Assembly: GCA_947591155.1 (NCBI GenBank)
Contig: CANQDA010000010.1
Span: 1-64,000 of the forward strand
Source: an uncultured Lachnospiraceae bacterium
GTDB lineage: Bacteria > Bacillota > Clostridia > Lachnospirales > Lachnospiraceae
Direction: 5' to 3'
Length of the DNA: 64,000 nt
Numbering within the stretch: position 1 is the first letter of the stretch; each line of letters begins with the position of its first letter. The notes beneath the pieces were generated by a model. It was not told the DNA's origin and did no database searches. It worked only from the letters and a program-made list of their open reading frames with translations. The position numbers were made by a program, and so were the translations under genes. Shown piece by piece: positions 25,289-35,356 of this stretch.

Positions 25289-26509
25289 ATGCAGGAAATA
25301 CATGGCGGCGTGACTGCCGCGAAGGGTTTCACGGCGATCGGCGTCGCGGCGGGCATCAAGAAGGATCGCAAGGATATGGCGATGATCTACAGCGAGGCTG
25401 AATGCCGCGTGGCGGGGACGTTCACGACGAACGTGGTCAAGGCGGCTCCGATCAAGTGGGATCAGGACATTGTATACGGAAATAAGACGGCGCGCGCGGT
25501 CGTTGTAAATAGCGGCGTGGCGAACGCCTGCACTGGGGCGGAGGGCTTCGGATACTGCCGGGAGACGGCGGAAAAGGCGGCGGAGTTGTTCGGTATTGAG
25601 GCGAATCAGGTGCTCGTGGCCTCCACGGGCGTTATTGGGCAGCAGATCCCAATCGACAAGATCAAGGCCGGCGTGGAGAAGATGAAGCAGCTGCTCTCGG
25701 GCAGCGCGGCGGCGGGTACGCTCGCGGCCGAGGCGATCATGACGACGGACACGGTGAAGAAAGAAATCGCGGTCGAAGTCGAGATCGGCGGAAAGACCGT
25801 GACGCTCGGCGGCATGAGCAAGGGCTCCGGGATGATCCATCCTAATATGTGCACGATGCTGAGCTTCGTGACGACAGACGCCTGCATTTCTCAGAAATTG
25901 CTGCAGAAGGCTCTGAGCGCGAGCGTCGCCGACAGCTACAACATGATCTCGGTGGACGGCGATACCTCGACGAACGATACCTGTCTGTTGCTCGCGAACG
26001 GGCAGGCCGGGAATCCGGAGATCACAGCGGAAGACGAGGACTACGCGAAATTCGCGGAAGCGCTGAACTACGTCAACACCTGCCTGGCAAAGCGCATGGC
26101 GGCGGACGGCGAGGGCGCGACGAAGCTCTTCGAGGTGAAGGTCGTCGGAGCCGAGAGCAAGGAGCAGGCGGTGACGCTTGCCAAATCCGTCGTCAGCTCA
26201 AGCCTGACGAAAGCTGCGATCTACGGACGCGACGCGAACTGGGGGCGTATCCTCTGTGCGATGGGTTACTCCGGCGCGCAGTTTGACCCGGAGAAGGTCG
26301 ACCTTTACTTTGAGAGCGCGGCAGGGAGGCTCAAGATCATCGAGGATGGCGTCTCGACCGGCTACAGCGAGGAGGAAGCGACGAGAATCCTCTCTGAGGA
26401 CGCGGTGACGGCGATCGCCGACATCAAGACGGGCGACGCGGGCGCGACGGCCTGGGGCTGCGACCTGACTTATGATTACGTGAAGATCAATGCGGACTAT
26501 CGTTCGTAG
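25289..26509 (+). CDS. argJ: Bifunctional ornithine acetyltransferase / N-acetylglutamate synthase
   Basis: This 406-residue precursor recycles the acetyl group from N-acetylornithine to glutamate. It cleaves itself at the conserved segment KGSGMIHPNMCTMLSF; the nucleophile is the Thr at about 189. The residue before it is Cys where Ala is more usual, a conservative change. The start follows ACGGAGG. Because argJ can supply N-acetylglutamate, the absence of an argA in the cluster is expected. After argJ comes a 391-bp gap with an interspersed hairpin repeat. Confidence 0.95.
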   Translation: MQEIHGGVTAAKGFTAIGVAAGIKKDRKDMAMIYSEAECRVAGTFTTNVVKAAPIKWDQDIVYGNKTARAVVVNSGVANACTGAEGFGYCRETAEKAAELFGIEANQVLVASTGVIGQQIPIDKIKAGVEKMKQLLSGSAAAGTLAAEAIMTTDTVKKEIAVEVEIGGKTVTLGGMSKGSGMIHPNMCTMLSFVTTDACISQKLLQKALSASVADSYNMISVDGDTSTNDTCLLLANGQAGNPEITAEDEDYAKFAEALNYVNTCLAKRMAADGEGATKLFEVKVVGAESKEQAVTLAKSVVSSSLTKAAIYGRDANWGRILCAMGYSGAQFDPEKVDLYFESAAGRLKIIEDGVSTGYSEEEATRILSEDAVTAIADIKTGDAGATAWGCDLTYDYVKINADYRS

Positions 26510-26719
26510 ACTTCCTGTTTAGTTCACTATAGCTATCCGAACGCCCTCACAGGAATTGGTCAATACCACGGCGAAACCCGCTTCCGCTCGTTACGGTCAC
26601 GCAGCGGTACTAAGCTCATGCTGCGCATTCGCTAAGTGCCGGCGGACCTCTACGGTTTGCCTTAGGTATTGCCAATTCACTGTACGGGCTGAGTATGCGA
26701 AAAGCAGCAGCATTTCACG

Positions 26720-26850
26720 AACAGGAATCGCAGGGATTTCCGGGTGTTTTCCGGCACAAAGCCGTTCAATATCGGCTTTCCCTTGTAAAAGCCGATATTG
26801 CGGTTTTGACGGGAAATACCCAGGAAGGGTACCGTGCGATTCCGTCCGAT
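26720..26850 (-). repeat. Interspersed hairpin repeat, copy B (inverted)
   Basis: This copy is in the opposite orientation to A and C. Outer arms: GGAATCGCA (26724-26732) and TGCGATTCC (26835-26843). A second perfect hairpin, AATATCGGCTTT (26768-26779) with AAAGCCGATATT (26788-26799), forms the tip. Shared blocks with A and C are the GGTACCGTG, CCGG and CAGGGATTTCCGGG segments. The rest of the argJ-argB gap (26510-26719) shows no gene. Confidence 0.8.
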
Positions 26851-26900
26851 GTTTGTTAAACAGGAATATATTTTTAAAAGGGAAAGAGAGTGAATAGGCA

Positions 26901-27794
26901 ATGGAATCAACAATGGAACTTTGGCTGCAGAAGGCCAACGTCCTGATCGAGGCGCTTCCCTATATCCAGCGTTTCCACGGGAAGACGATCGTGGTAAAAT
27001 ATGGCGGGAGCGCGATGGTGGATCACGAGCTGAAGAAGAGCGTGATCCGCGACGTGGCGCTCTTGAAGCTGGTCGGCTTCCGGCCGATCATCGTGCACGG
27101 GGGCGGCAAGGAGATCACGAAGTGGATCAACAAGGTCGGCCTCGAAACGAATTTTGTGAACGGTCTGCGCGTGACCGACAAGCCGACGATGGAGATCGCG
27201 GAGATGGTGCTGAACAAGATCAACAAGGGCCTCGTCTCGATGATGGAGAAGGTGGGGCTCAAGGCGGTCGGCATCAGCGGCAAGGACGGCACGGTCCTGC
27301 GCGTGGACAAGAAGCTCTCCGGCGGCAAGGACATCGGCTTTGTCGGGGAGATCAAGGAGGTCAACACCTGCCTGCTCGACACGCTGCTGGACAACGATTT
27401 TATCCCGGTCATCTGCCCGGTCGGCTCGGACGACGAGTACCATTCGTTCAACATCAACGCGGACGACGCGGCCTGCGCGATCGCGACGGCGGTGAAGGCG
27501 TCGAAGCTCGTGTTCCTCTCGGACATCGAGGGCGTGTACCGCGACCCGCTCGACCATTCCTCTCTGATCAGTGAGCTGTCGATCCCGGAGGCGAAGGAGT
27601 TTTTGAAGAGCGGCAATGTCGGCGGCGGCATGCTGCCGAAGCTGGAGAACTGCATCAGCGCGATCGAGTCCGGCGTGTCGCGGGTACATATCCTCGACGG
27701 CAGGATCGAGCACTGTCTGTTGCTCGAGTTCTTCACAAATAAGGGCATCGGCACGGCGATCATCGGGGACGACGAGGAGCGGTACGACGTGTGA
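26901..27794 (+). CDS. argB: N-acetylglutamate kinase
   Basis: This 297-residue kinase of ornithine synthesis has the glycine-rich [14 protein letters not shown] motif, [12 protein letters not shown] for the phosphate and substrate, and [11 protein letters not shown] for nucleotide binding. The N-terminal extension with YIQRFHGKT is typical of the arginine-sensitive, hexameric form, so feedback inhibition is likely (family knowledge). A second ATG lies four codons in. It follows hairpin repeat B by about 50 bp. Confidence 0.95.
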   Translation: MESTMELWLQKANVLIEALPYIQRFHGKTIVVKYGGSAMVDHELKKSVIRDVALLKLVGFRPIIVHGGGKEITKWINKVGLETNFVNGLRVTDKPTMEIAEMVLNKINKGLVSMMEKVGLKAVGISGKDGTVLRVDKKLSGGKDIGFVGEIKEVNTCLLDTLLDNDFIPVICPVGSDDEYHSFNINADDAACAIATAVKASKLVFLSDIEGVYRDPLDHSSLISELSIPEAKEFLKSGNVGGGMLPKLENCISAIESGVSRVHILDGRIEHCLLLEFFTNKGIGTAIIGDDEERYDV

Positions 27795-27960
27795 AGGCAG
27801 TATGTTGTGTAAGAAATGTTCGGATCAGCGGTGAAGCAGAGTCGGAATATTTTGGAAATTGAAAAATCCCGTGCATAAATGGCAGGGCAGGATCCGATAG
27901 AAAAGAAAATGCATGGAGAATTTGGCACAGAAAACAAACAGAAGGGCAGGAATGGTGGAC

Positions 27961-29148
27961 ATGAAATCTGCGGAATATATGGAGCGCACGGAGCAGTATG
28001 TGCTCCACACCTACAACCGCTTTCCGGCGGTGTTCGAGAGCGGTGAGGGCGTGTGGCTTACTGACGTCGACGGAAAAAAGTATCTGGATTTCGGGGCCGG
28101 GATCGCGGTGTTCGCGCTCGGCTACGGGAACAAAGCCTACGAGAAGGCGCTGAACGAGCAGATCGGGAAGCTCATCCACACGTCTAATCTGTATTACAGC
28201 GTTCCGCTCGCGGACGCGGCCAAGAAGCTGGTGAAGAAAAGCGGCTTGGACAAGGTATTTTTCACGAACAGCGGTACGGAGGCGATCGAGGGCGCGATCA
28301 AAGCTGCCAGAAAATACGCCTATCTGAAGGATGGAAGCACGGACCATGAGATCATCGCGATGAACAATTCCTTCCACGGCAGGAGCATGGGCGCGCTGTC
28401 CGTGACCGGGAATCCGCACTATCAGGAGGCGTTCAAGCCGCTGGTTGGCGGCATCCGATTCGCGGATTTCAACGACCTTGAGAGTGTGAAAGCGCAGGTG
28501 AACGAGAAGACCTGTGCGATCCTGCTGGAGCCGGTGCAGGGCGAGGGCGGCATCTATCCCGCGACGCCGGAATTTTTGGAAGATCTGCGCGCACTTTGCG
28601 ACAGGAAAGACATCCTGCTGATCTTCGACGAGATCCAGTGCGGCATGGGGCGCTGCGGAAGCTGGTTTGTCTGGCAGAAGTACGGCGTGCAGCCGGACAT
28701 CATGACGAGCGCGAAGGCGCTCGGCTGCGGAATTCCGGTGGGCGCGTTTTTATTAAATGAGAAGACGGCGAAGGCGTCGCTCGTGCCGGGAGATCACGGG
28801 ACGACCTACGGCGGCAATCCGCTGGCCTGCGCGGCCGTGTCGAAGGTGTTCGACCTGTTCGAGGAGCTGGACGTGATCGGCCATGTGAACGAGATCGCAC
28901 CGTATCTGGAACAGAGGCTCGACGAGCTGGTTGCGAGGTACGATTTTCTGACCGAGCGCCGCGGTATGGGTCTGATGCAGGGGGTGGCCGTAGAGGGCCG
29001 TCCGGTCGGCGAGATCGTGACGAAGGCATTGGAAAACGGACTGGTCGTGATGAGCGCCGGAGGCAATGTGATCCGGCTTGTGCCGCCGCTTGTGATCGAG
29101 AAGGCGGACGTGGACGAGATGGTGAAACGGTTGCAAATGTCATTTTAA
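27961..29148 (+). CDS. argD: N-acetylornithine aminotransferase
   Basis: This PLP aminotransferase of about 395 residues converts N-acetylglutamate semialdehyde to N-acetylornithine. The chosen ATG (27961) has AGGA at correct spacing and gives MKSAEYMERTEQYVLHTYNR, the usual family start; in-frame ATGs at 27952 and 27913 lack well-placed sites. Motifs include FTNSGTEAIEGAIKAAR, LIFDEIQCGMGRCG and the PLP lysine in TSAKALGCGIPVG. It ends the arginine gene run. Confidence 0.94.
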   Translation: MKSAEYMERTEQYVLHTYNRFPAVFESGEGVWLTDVDGKKYLDFGAGIAVFALGYGNKAYEKALNEQIGKLIHTSNLYYSVPLADAAKKLVKKSGLDKVFFTNSGTEAIEGAIKAARKYAYLKDGSTDHEIIAMNNSFHGRSMGALSVTGNPHYQEAFKPLVGGIRFADFNDLESVKAQVNEKTCAILLEPVQGEGGIYPATPEFLEDLRALCDRKDILLIFDEIQCGMGRCGSWFVWQKYGVQPDIMTSAKALGCGIPVGAFLLNEKTAKASLVPGDHGTTYGGNPLACAAVSKVFDLFEELDVIGHVNEIAPYLEQRLDELVARYDFLTERRGMGLMQGVAVEGRPVGEIVTKALENGLVVMSAGGNVIRLVPPLVIEKADVDEMVKRLQMSF

Positions 29149-29221
29149 TTGTATCTGTTTTCTTCCACGTCTATCGAAACGACTCATTCTTTAAAGATGT
29201 CTGAAAAGAAATATTTCTTGC

Positions 29222-29250
29222 TTTGCAGAAAGAGCGGTTTCTGATAGAAT
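29222..29250 (+). promoter_or_regulatory. Candidate glpK promoter
   Basis: TTTGCA (29222-29227) and TAGAAT (29245-29250) are separated by 17 bp, about 128 bp ahead of the glpK start. Confidence 0.45.
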
Positions 29251-29305
29251 AAGGAATGCAAAAAGGATTGAGACTCACATGCGGATTGACAATGAGGATC
29301 TGTGA

Positions 29306-30871
<1,566 letters not shown>

Positions 30872-30878
30872 CTTACAG

Positions 30879-31010
30879 CGGACGGAATCGCACGGTACCC
30901 TTTCTGGGAACTTTCCCGGCAAAACTGTAGATACACGTTGGGAAACGGAAGGTTTTCTTTTTTCAGTTTGTGCCGGAAAAGCCCCGGAAATCCCTGCGGT
31001 TTCTGTCTAC
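30879..31010 (+). repeat. Interspersed hairpin repeat, copy C
   Basis: Outer arms: GGAATCGCA (30884-30892) and TGCGGTTTC (30995-31003), which pair at all nine positions if two G-U wobbles are allowed. It shares with copies A and B the CACGGTACCC, CCGG and CCGGAAATCC blocks. It begins seven bases after the glpK stop codon. Confidence 0.75.
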
Positions 31011-31322
31011 GGCTGCGATACACTTTACGGCGGAGGGTTGTGCTTTTCAAGCGAAAGTAATCGTGCAGAGTGGCCTTTGCACGGAACGACAGCATTTGCT
31101 GGTCTGCTAAGCAAACAATTCGAGGCTTTCGTCAGCGAGATGCAAGCTAGCTCAATGAGTGAGGAGCAAACGCTTCTATCGCGACGAGCGAATTGTAATC
31201 AGCGCTTGCATCGAGATAGAAAACGAGTACTGTTTGCGGGCAGACCACAAATGCGTCGTTTGTCCGATGTTCACTAAACACGAAATAATTTGATAATCGA
31301 TAAGAAAGGAAACGTGAGACAA
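31011..31322. other. Gap between hairpin repeat C and icd
   Basis: No gene is apparent in this stretch; frames through it look random. Its last part (GTCCGATGTTCACTAAACACGAA) resembles the sequence beside hairpin repeat B (GTCCGATGTTTGTTAAACAGGAA at 26844), so the repeat family may include extra flanking sequence. Confidence 0.4.
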
Positions 31323-32534
31323 ATGGAAAAGATAAGAATGACCACCCCGATCGTCGAGATGGACGGGGACGAGATGACGAGGGTGCTCTGGAAGATGATC
31401 AAGGACGAGCTGATCTGCCCGTTCGTGGAGCTGAAGAGCGAGTACTATGATCTTGGCTTGAAGAACCGTGACGCGACGAGCGACCAGATCACGATTGACA
31501 GCGCGAACGCCGCGAAGAAGTACGGCGTGGCGGTGAAATGCGCGACGATCACGCCGAACGCGGCGCGCGTGAAGGAGTACAATCTCAAGGAAATGTGGAA
31601 GAGCCCGAACGGGACGATCCGCGCGATCCTCGACGGGACGGTGTTCCGCGCCCCGATCGTCGTGAAAGGCATCGAGCCTTACGTGCGGACGTGGAAGAAG
31701 CCGATCACGATCGCGAGGCATGCGTACGGCGACCTCTACAAGAACGTGGAGATGATCATCCCGGGTCCGGGTAAGGCGGAGCTTGTGTTTACGGCCGAGG
31801 ACGGGACGGAGACGCGCGAGACAGTCTTTGACTATCAGGGACCGGGTGTGCTGCAGGGCATGCACAACCTGTACGCCTCGATCGAGAGTTTCGCAAAGAG
31901 CTGCTTCAACTACGCGCTCGACACAAAACAGGACCTCTGGTTCGCCTGCAAGGACACGATCTCTAAGAAGTATGACCATACTTTCAAGGATATCTTTCAG
32001 GAGATTTTCGACGCGCAGTACAAGGATAAATTTGAGGCGGCCGGGATCACCTATTTCTACACGCTGATCGACGACGCGGTGGCCCGCGTCATGAAGTCCG
32101 AGGGCGGCTTTATCTGGGCCTGCAAGAACTATGACGGCGACGTGATGAGCGATATGGTGTCGTCCGCGTTCGGTTCGCTCGCGATGATGACCTCCGTGCT
32201 GGTCTCCCCGGACGGGATCTACGAGTACGAGGCGGCGCACGGGACCGTGCAGCGCCATTATTACAAGCACCTGAAAGGTGAGGAGACCTCGACAAACTCT
32301 GTCGCGACGATCTTCGCGTGGACCGGTGCGCTGCGCAAACGCGGCGAACTTGACGGCATTACGGAGCTCTGCGCCTACGCGGATCGTCTGGAGCAGGCGG
32401 TCATCCGCACGATCGAGAGCGGGAAGATGACGAAAGATCTCGCGCTGATCACCTCGCTTGAGAATGTGACTGTATTAAACAGCGAGGAGTTTATCAAGGC
32501 AGTGCGGGCGACGTACGGGGAATTATGTAAGTGA
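31323..32534 (+). CDS. icd: NADP-dependent isocitrate dehydrogenase
   Basis: This 403-residue enzyme has the eukaryote-like (type II) IDH layout: [18 protein letters not shown] at the N-terminus, a [14 protein letters not shown] substrate loop, [14 protein letters not shown], and a C-terminal [22 protein letters not shown] site. It makes 2-oxoglutarate, which feeds glutamate and thus arginine synthesis nearby. The ATG at 31323 has AAAGGAA upstream at slightly long spacing; an upstream ATG at 31290 adds an unlikely extension. Confidence 0.95.
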   Translation: MEKIRMTTPIVEMDGDEMTRVLWKMIKDELICPFVELKSEYYDLGLKNRDATSDQITIDSANAAKKYGVAVKCATITPNAARVKEYNLKEMWKSPNGTIRAILDGTVFRAPIVVKGIEPYVRTWKKPITIARHAYGDLYKNVEMIIPGPGKAELVFTAEDGTETRETVFDYQGPGVLQGMHNLYASIESFAKSCFNYALDTKQDLWFACKDTISKKYDHTFKDIFQEIFDAQYKDKFEAAGITYFYTLIDDAVARVMKSEGGFIWACKNYDGDVMSDMVSSAFGSLAMMTSVLVSPDGIYEYEAAHGTVQRHYYKHLKGEETSTNSVATIFAWTGALRKRGELDGITELCAYADRLEQAVIRTIESGKMTKDLALITSLENVTVLNSEEFIKAVRATYGELCK

Positions 32535-32579
32535 TTCGTAGCAGGTGAGCTACTGTTTAAATCGGATTGAAGCATTTAC

Positions 32580-32608
32580 TTTACACCAACGAGGCAGTCT
32601 GTTATAAT
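32580..32608 (+). promoter_or_regulatory. Promoter of the 56-residue peptide gene
   Basis: TTTACA (32580-32585) and TATAAT (32603-32608) are 17 bp apart, a near-consensus sigma-A promoter in the gap after icd. Confidence 0.7.
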
Positions 32609-32656
32609 GGAGTCGTAACAAATAACTGTACTTTCTAAGGAAGCAGGTGAGTATAT

Positions 32657-32827
32657 ATGCCAACAAATGAAAAAGAGATTAACTGTAACCTTTTTGATCA
32701 GTTAAGTATTCTGGAACGGATCGAAGCTGCAACCAATGATCCCGGGGCATTAAAGCAAATTGCAATCGAACGCAGGCAGATAGAGCGCAAACTTTATCAG
32801 GACCCTCCGCTTACAAAGGAGGAATAG
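32657..32827 (+). CDS. Small protein of 56 residues, unknown function
   Basis: This gene starts at the ATG at 32657 with an AGGTGA site and ends with TAG at 32827. The peptide (starting MPTNEKEINCNLFDQLSILE) is charged and helical, with an ERRQIERKLYQDPPLTKEE C-terminus. A near-consensus promoter 50 bp upstream supports real expression. I do not recognise a family. Directly downstream lies the probable 6S RNA gene. Confidence 0.6.
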   Translation: MPTNEKEINCNLFDQLSILERIEAATNDPGALKQIAIERRQIERKLYQDPPLTKEE

Positions 32828-32880
32828 AGAGCGTCTCATAAGTATGGACTATTCCTGCCAAAATTTGCTTGAAAAACAAG

Positions 32881-32909
32881 TTGATTATCGCGGCATACTG
32901 GGTTATACT
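32881..32909 (+). promoter_or_regulatory. Promoter of the probable 6S RNA
   Basis: TTGATT (32881-32886) and TATACT (32904-32909) are separated by 17 bp. It predicts a transcript start near 32916. Confidence 0.6.
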
Positions 32910-32915
32910 ATCGGT

Positions 32916-33112
32916 AAGAACTGCAAGTACGTTCCTGGGGTGTACGAGAGTCCTAGTATTTTGAACCTACATTTACTTTCATGGGATTCCTATATCGCAC
33001 AGCCTATGTCAGGCCTCCGTTTGCAGTGGAAGACAGACACCTGTGCTGCGGTTACCCACCTAGCTTAGCTAGGAGTCAAAATTTAGGATACGGCATTCCG
33101 GGTCATATAATA
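32916..33112 (+). ncRNA. ssrS: Probable 6S RNA
   Basis: A roughly 195-nt stretch between a sigma-A promoter and a strong terminator encodes no convincing protein. It contains segments I associate with firmicute 6S RNA: CCTAG followed by TATTTTGAACCTACAT, and TTACCCACC near the 3' half. Local stems are visible, such as CTGCAA/TTGCAG and CCTAGC/GCTAGG. Length, single-gene transcription and position fit 6S RNA, the global regulator that binds housekeeping RNA polymerase. I could not derive a full closing stem by eye, so the identification stays moderate. A 74-codon frame across it (32844-33068) looks accidental. Confidence 0.55.
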
Positions 33113-33145
33113 GGCGGAACACCTTGCGGATGTTCCGCCCGTTTT
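33113..33145 (+). terminator. Terminator of the probable 6S RNA
   Basis: GGCGGAACA (33113-33121) pairs with TGTTCCGCC (33131-33139), followed by CGTTTT. Confidence 0.85.
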
Positions 33146-33225
33146 ACACATAGAAATTAATTATGAAATCAAATTTAAATCATATAAGAACAGTAAATGA
33201 TTCGAAATAATTTCGCTGAAATCTG

Positions 33226-33254
33226 TTGACATAACGAGTAAGAATTCATATAAT
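33226..33254 (+). promoter_or_regulatory. Consensus promoter of the leader RNA / PBECR4-like gene
   Basis: TTGACA (33226-33231) and TATAAT (33249-33254) are 17 bp apart: both hexamers match the consensus, the strongest promoter in the window. Confidence 0.85.
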
Positions 33255-33260
33255 GATAAC

Positions 33261-33426
33261 AGGACAAGGGAACTTGCCCGGGTGCGCTGACACCTTAAAA
33301 ATCTGACATTTATGCCAGTTCGTAAGCTGGCCGGTTGGGGAGCAACAGAAAAACTCCACAGAAAAGCCATATGTTGAAGGATGGCAAGTTGGCAGACAAC
33401 AGAAAAATCAGCGGTAATACAGCAAG
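33261..33426 (+). ncRNA. Structured leader RNA of unknown class upstream of the nuclease-like gene
   Basis: Between the consensus promoter and a terminator lies about 165 nt without a reading frame. It shows several local hairpins: CAAG-GGAA-CTTG, GGTG/CACC, GCCAG/CTGGC and GGAG/CTCC. A repeated element GTTGG...CAACAGAAAAA occurs twice (about 33333-33356 and 33390-33410). I do not recognise a riboswitch class. It could be an attenuating leader or an RNA antitoxin for the downstream gene. Confidence 0.45.
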
Positions 33427-33456
33427 AAAAGGTTGTCCAAAGGGACAGCCTTTTTT
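33427..33456 (+). terminator. Terminator between leader RNA and the nuclease-like gene
   Basis: AAAAGGTTGTCC (33427-33438) pairs with GGACAGCCTTTT (33443-33454) with one wobble and runs into a T-tract. It sits 19 bp before the start codon, so readthrough must control the gene. Confidence 0.85.
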
Positions 33457-33474
33457 GCTAAAAGAGGAACATGG

Positions 33475-34086
33475 ATGAAAAACTATAATGCTAATCAGGC
33501 TCTGCCGATTATTCTAAAAAGTGCGAAGGAATACGATGAAAAACTGAAAGATAAACATTTTTTAATCGTGTATCGCAAGAAGGATAGTATCTGTACGTGC
33601 TGTGTTGGATTTCGGGATATGAACTATCTCCATCTGACCGGAGTAAAGACGAGTTTGTCGGCACAGCAGTTCTATTCTGCCTGCTTGGACGGAAAAATGT
33701 CTGCTAGAGATATTTGTGTAGATACGAAAGGAAGGACACAGCAGAAACTTGCTGTATTACCATATTTGTCAGACCTGTTGTATCACAACTGCATGGTTGG
33801 AGATTTTATAAACAGTGGAATTGTCATAAGCGCTGATTATTTTGTCGGAGATACGAAAGCGGTTTTGAGCATAGGTTTTCGTTATGGAAAAACAGCGGAT
33901 ATTCCGGTTACACTTTACAACGAAAGTGTAAAACGCTTGACGAATCCGACATGCAAGGTGCTGGCGATATTTGCGAAACAGTATCAGTTAAAATATTATG
34001 ACGAATGTACATATTTGTCCAAGGGATGTGAAATCAGAAGCTTTTCAGAAGAAATAACGGAACAACTTGATGAAAAGTTGTTATAG
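33475..34086 (+). CDS. PBECR4-domain (phage Barnase-EndoU-ColicinE5/D-RelE-like) nuclease-like protein
   Basis: This 203-residue protein starts at the ATG at 33475 behind AGAGGAA. The region from YDEKLKDKHFLIVYRKKD through FRDMNYLHLTGVKT, with FYSACLDGKMSARDI, matches the PBECR4 group of predicted RNase-like toxins found in mobile and phage-derived regions. Candidate catalytic residues are the conserved His, Thr and Arg in these segments, but they are not proven. The gene is AT-rich relative to galE and icd. It has no immunity gene beside it; instead, a structured RNA and terminator precede it. Confidence 0.6.
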   Translation: MKNYNANQALPIILKSAKEYDEKLKDKHFLIVYRKKDSICTCCVGFRDMNYLHLTGVKTSLSAQQFYSACLDGKMSARDICVDTKGRTQQKLAVLPYLSDLLYHNCMVGDFINSGIVISADYFVGDTKAVLSIGFRYGKTADIPVTLYNESVKRLTNPTCKVLAIFAKQYQLKYYDECTYLSKGCEIRSFSEEITEQLDEKLL

Positions 34087-34094
34087 AGAGCCGC

Positions 34095-34123
34095 TTTACA
34101 AAACTGACTTTCAAATCTATAAT
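34095..34123 (+). promoter_or_regulatory. galE promoter
   Basis: TTTACA (34095-34100) and TATAAT (34118-34123) are 17 bp apart, 71 bp ahead of galE. Confidence 0.7.
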
Positions 34124-34194
34124 GAGATTTACCGGGGTCTGTGAAACAGCTCCGTATGTTACGTTTATGAATCAACTTGTAAGGAGGATACATT

Positions 34195-35211
34195 ATGGCA
34201 GTACTGGTCACCGGCGGCGCCGGGTACATAGGGAGCCACACCTGCGTGGAGCTTCTAGAGAGCGGGTACGAGGTCGTCGTGATGGACAACCTCTACAATT
34301 CCAACGAGAAGGCGCTCGAGCGCGTCGAGCAGATCACCGGGAAAAAGGTGAAATTCTACAACGTCGACATGCTTGACAAGAAAGCGGTAAACGGGATCTT
34401 CGAGAACGAGAAGATCGACTCGGTCATCCATTTCGCGGGCTACAAGGCCGTGGGTGAGTCCGTGCGCAAGCCGCTCGAGTATTACCATAACAACATCACA
34501 GGTACGCTGAACCTCTGCGACGTCATGCGGAACCACGGCGTCAAGAAGATCATCTTCAGCTCGTCGGCGACGGTCTACGGGGATCCGGCGTTCGTGCCGA
34601 TCACGGAGGACTGCCCGAAGGGACAGATCACGAACCCGTACGGACAGACGAAGGCGATGCTCGAGCAGATCCTGACGGACCTGCATGTGTCGGATCCGGA
34701 GTGGAGCGTGGTGCTTCTGCGCTATTTCAATCCGATCGGCGCGCACAAGGCCGGAGTCATCGGGGAGGATCCGAAGGGTATCCCGAACAACCTTGTGCCT
34801 TACATCGCGCAGGTGGCGGTCGGCAAGCTCGAGAGGCTAGGCGTGTTCGGGAATGATTACGATACGCCGGACGGCACGGGCGTGCGTGATTATATCCACG
34901 TCGTGGACCTCGCGAAGGGACACGTCAAGGCGATGAAGAAGTTTGACGATGAGCCGCAGGTGCGTATCTACAACCTCGGCACGGGCAAGGGCTACAGCGT
35001 GCTTCAGGTGCTTCACGCGTTCGAGAAGGCGTGCGGGAAGACGCTGCCGTACGAGATTAAGCCGCGCCGCGCGGGTGATATCGCGCAGTGCTACGCGGAC
35101 CCGTCGAAGGCCAAGAAGGAGCTCGGCTGGGAGGCGCAGTACGGCATCGAGGAGATGTGCGCGGACTCGTGGAGATGGCAGTCGATGAATCCAAATGGAT
35201 ATAACGATTGA
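34195..35211 (+). CDS. galE: UDP-glucose 4-epimerase
   Basis: This 338-residue SDR interconverts UDP-glucose and UDP-galactose. NAD-binding VTGGAGYIGSHTCVELL opens it; SSSATVYGDP and the YGQTKAMLE catalytic Tyr/Lys pair are present. The GAKKAGVIGEDPKGIPNNL-like segment (AHKAGVIGEDPKGIPNNL) and C-terminal WQSMNPNGY are typical of true GalE. AAGGAGG precedes the start. It is followed by a strong terminator, so it stands alone, but it can feed the surface-glycan locus that begins at 37.3 kb. Confidence 0.96.
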   Translation: MAVLVTGGAGYIGSHTCVELLESGYEVVVMDNLYNSNEKALERVEQITGKKVKFYNVDMLDKKAVNGIFENEKIDSVIHFAGYKAVGESVRKPLEYYHNNITGTLNLCDVMRNHGVKKIIFSSSATVYGDPAFVPITEDCPKGQITNPYGQTKAMLEQILTDLHVSDPEWSVVLLRYFNPIGAHKAGVIGEDPKGIPNNLVPYIAQVAVGKLERLGVFGNDYDTPDGTGVRDYIHVVDLAKGHVKAMKKFDDEPQVRIYNLGTGKGYSVLQVLHAFEKACGKTLPYEIKPRRAGDIAQCYADPSKAKKELGWEAQYGIEEMCADSWRWQSMNPNGYND

Positions 35212-35222
35212 TCAAGAAAGAA

Positions 35223-35270
35223 TGCGCTTCAGGGCCGCTGTGCATTTTCTGCGGATGAAGCGCACTTTTT
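35223..35270 (+). terminator. Terminator after galE
   Basis: TGCGCTTCA (35223-35231) pairs with TGAAGCGCA (35256-35264), with an inner CCGC/GCGG stem, then CTTTTT. Confidence 0.85.
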
Positions 35271-35356
35271 ATAAAAAAGGTCTGGACGAATCTGTTATTT
35301 TATGAGAGAATGAGTAGAAATTAAGTAACAAAATACATACTGAAAGGAGTAATACA

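Noticed and set aside
26556..26938. Short frames on both strands in the argJ-argB gap
   Set aside because: They run through hairpin repeat B; the apparent coding length comes from the repeat, and the peptides share no features with known proteins.
32844..33068. 74-residue plus-strand frame after the 56-residue gene
   Set aside because: It covers the promoter and body of the probable 6S RNA, has no ribosome site, and the peptide looks random.
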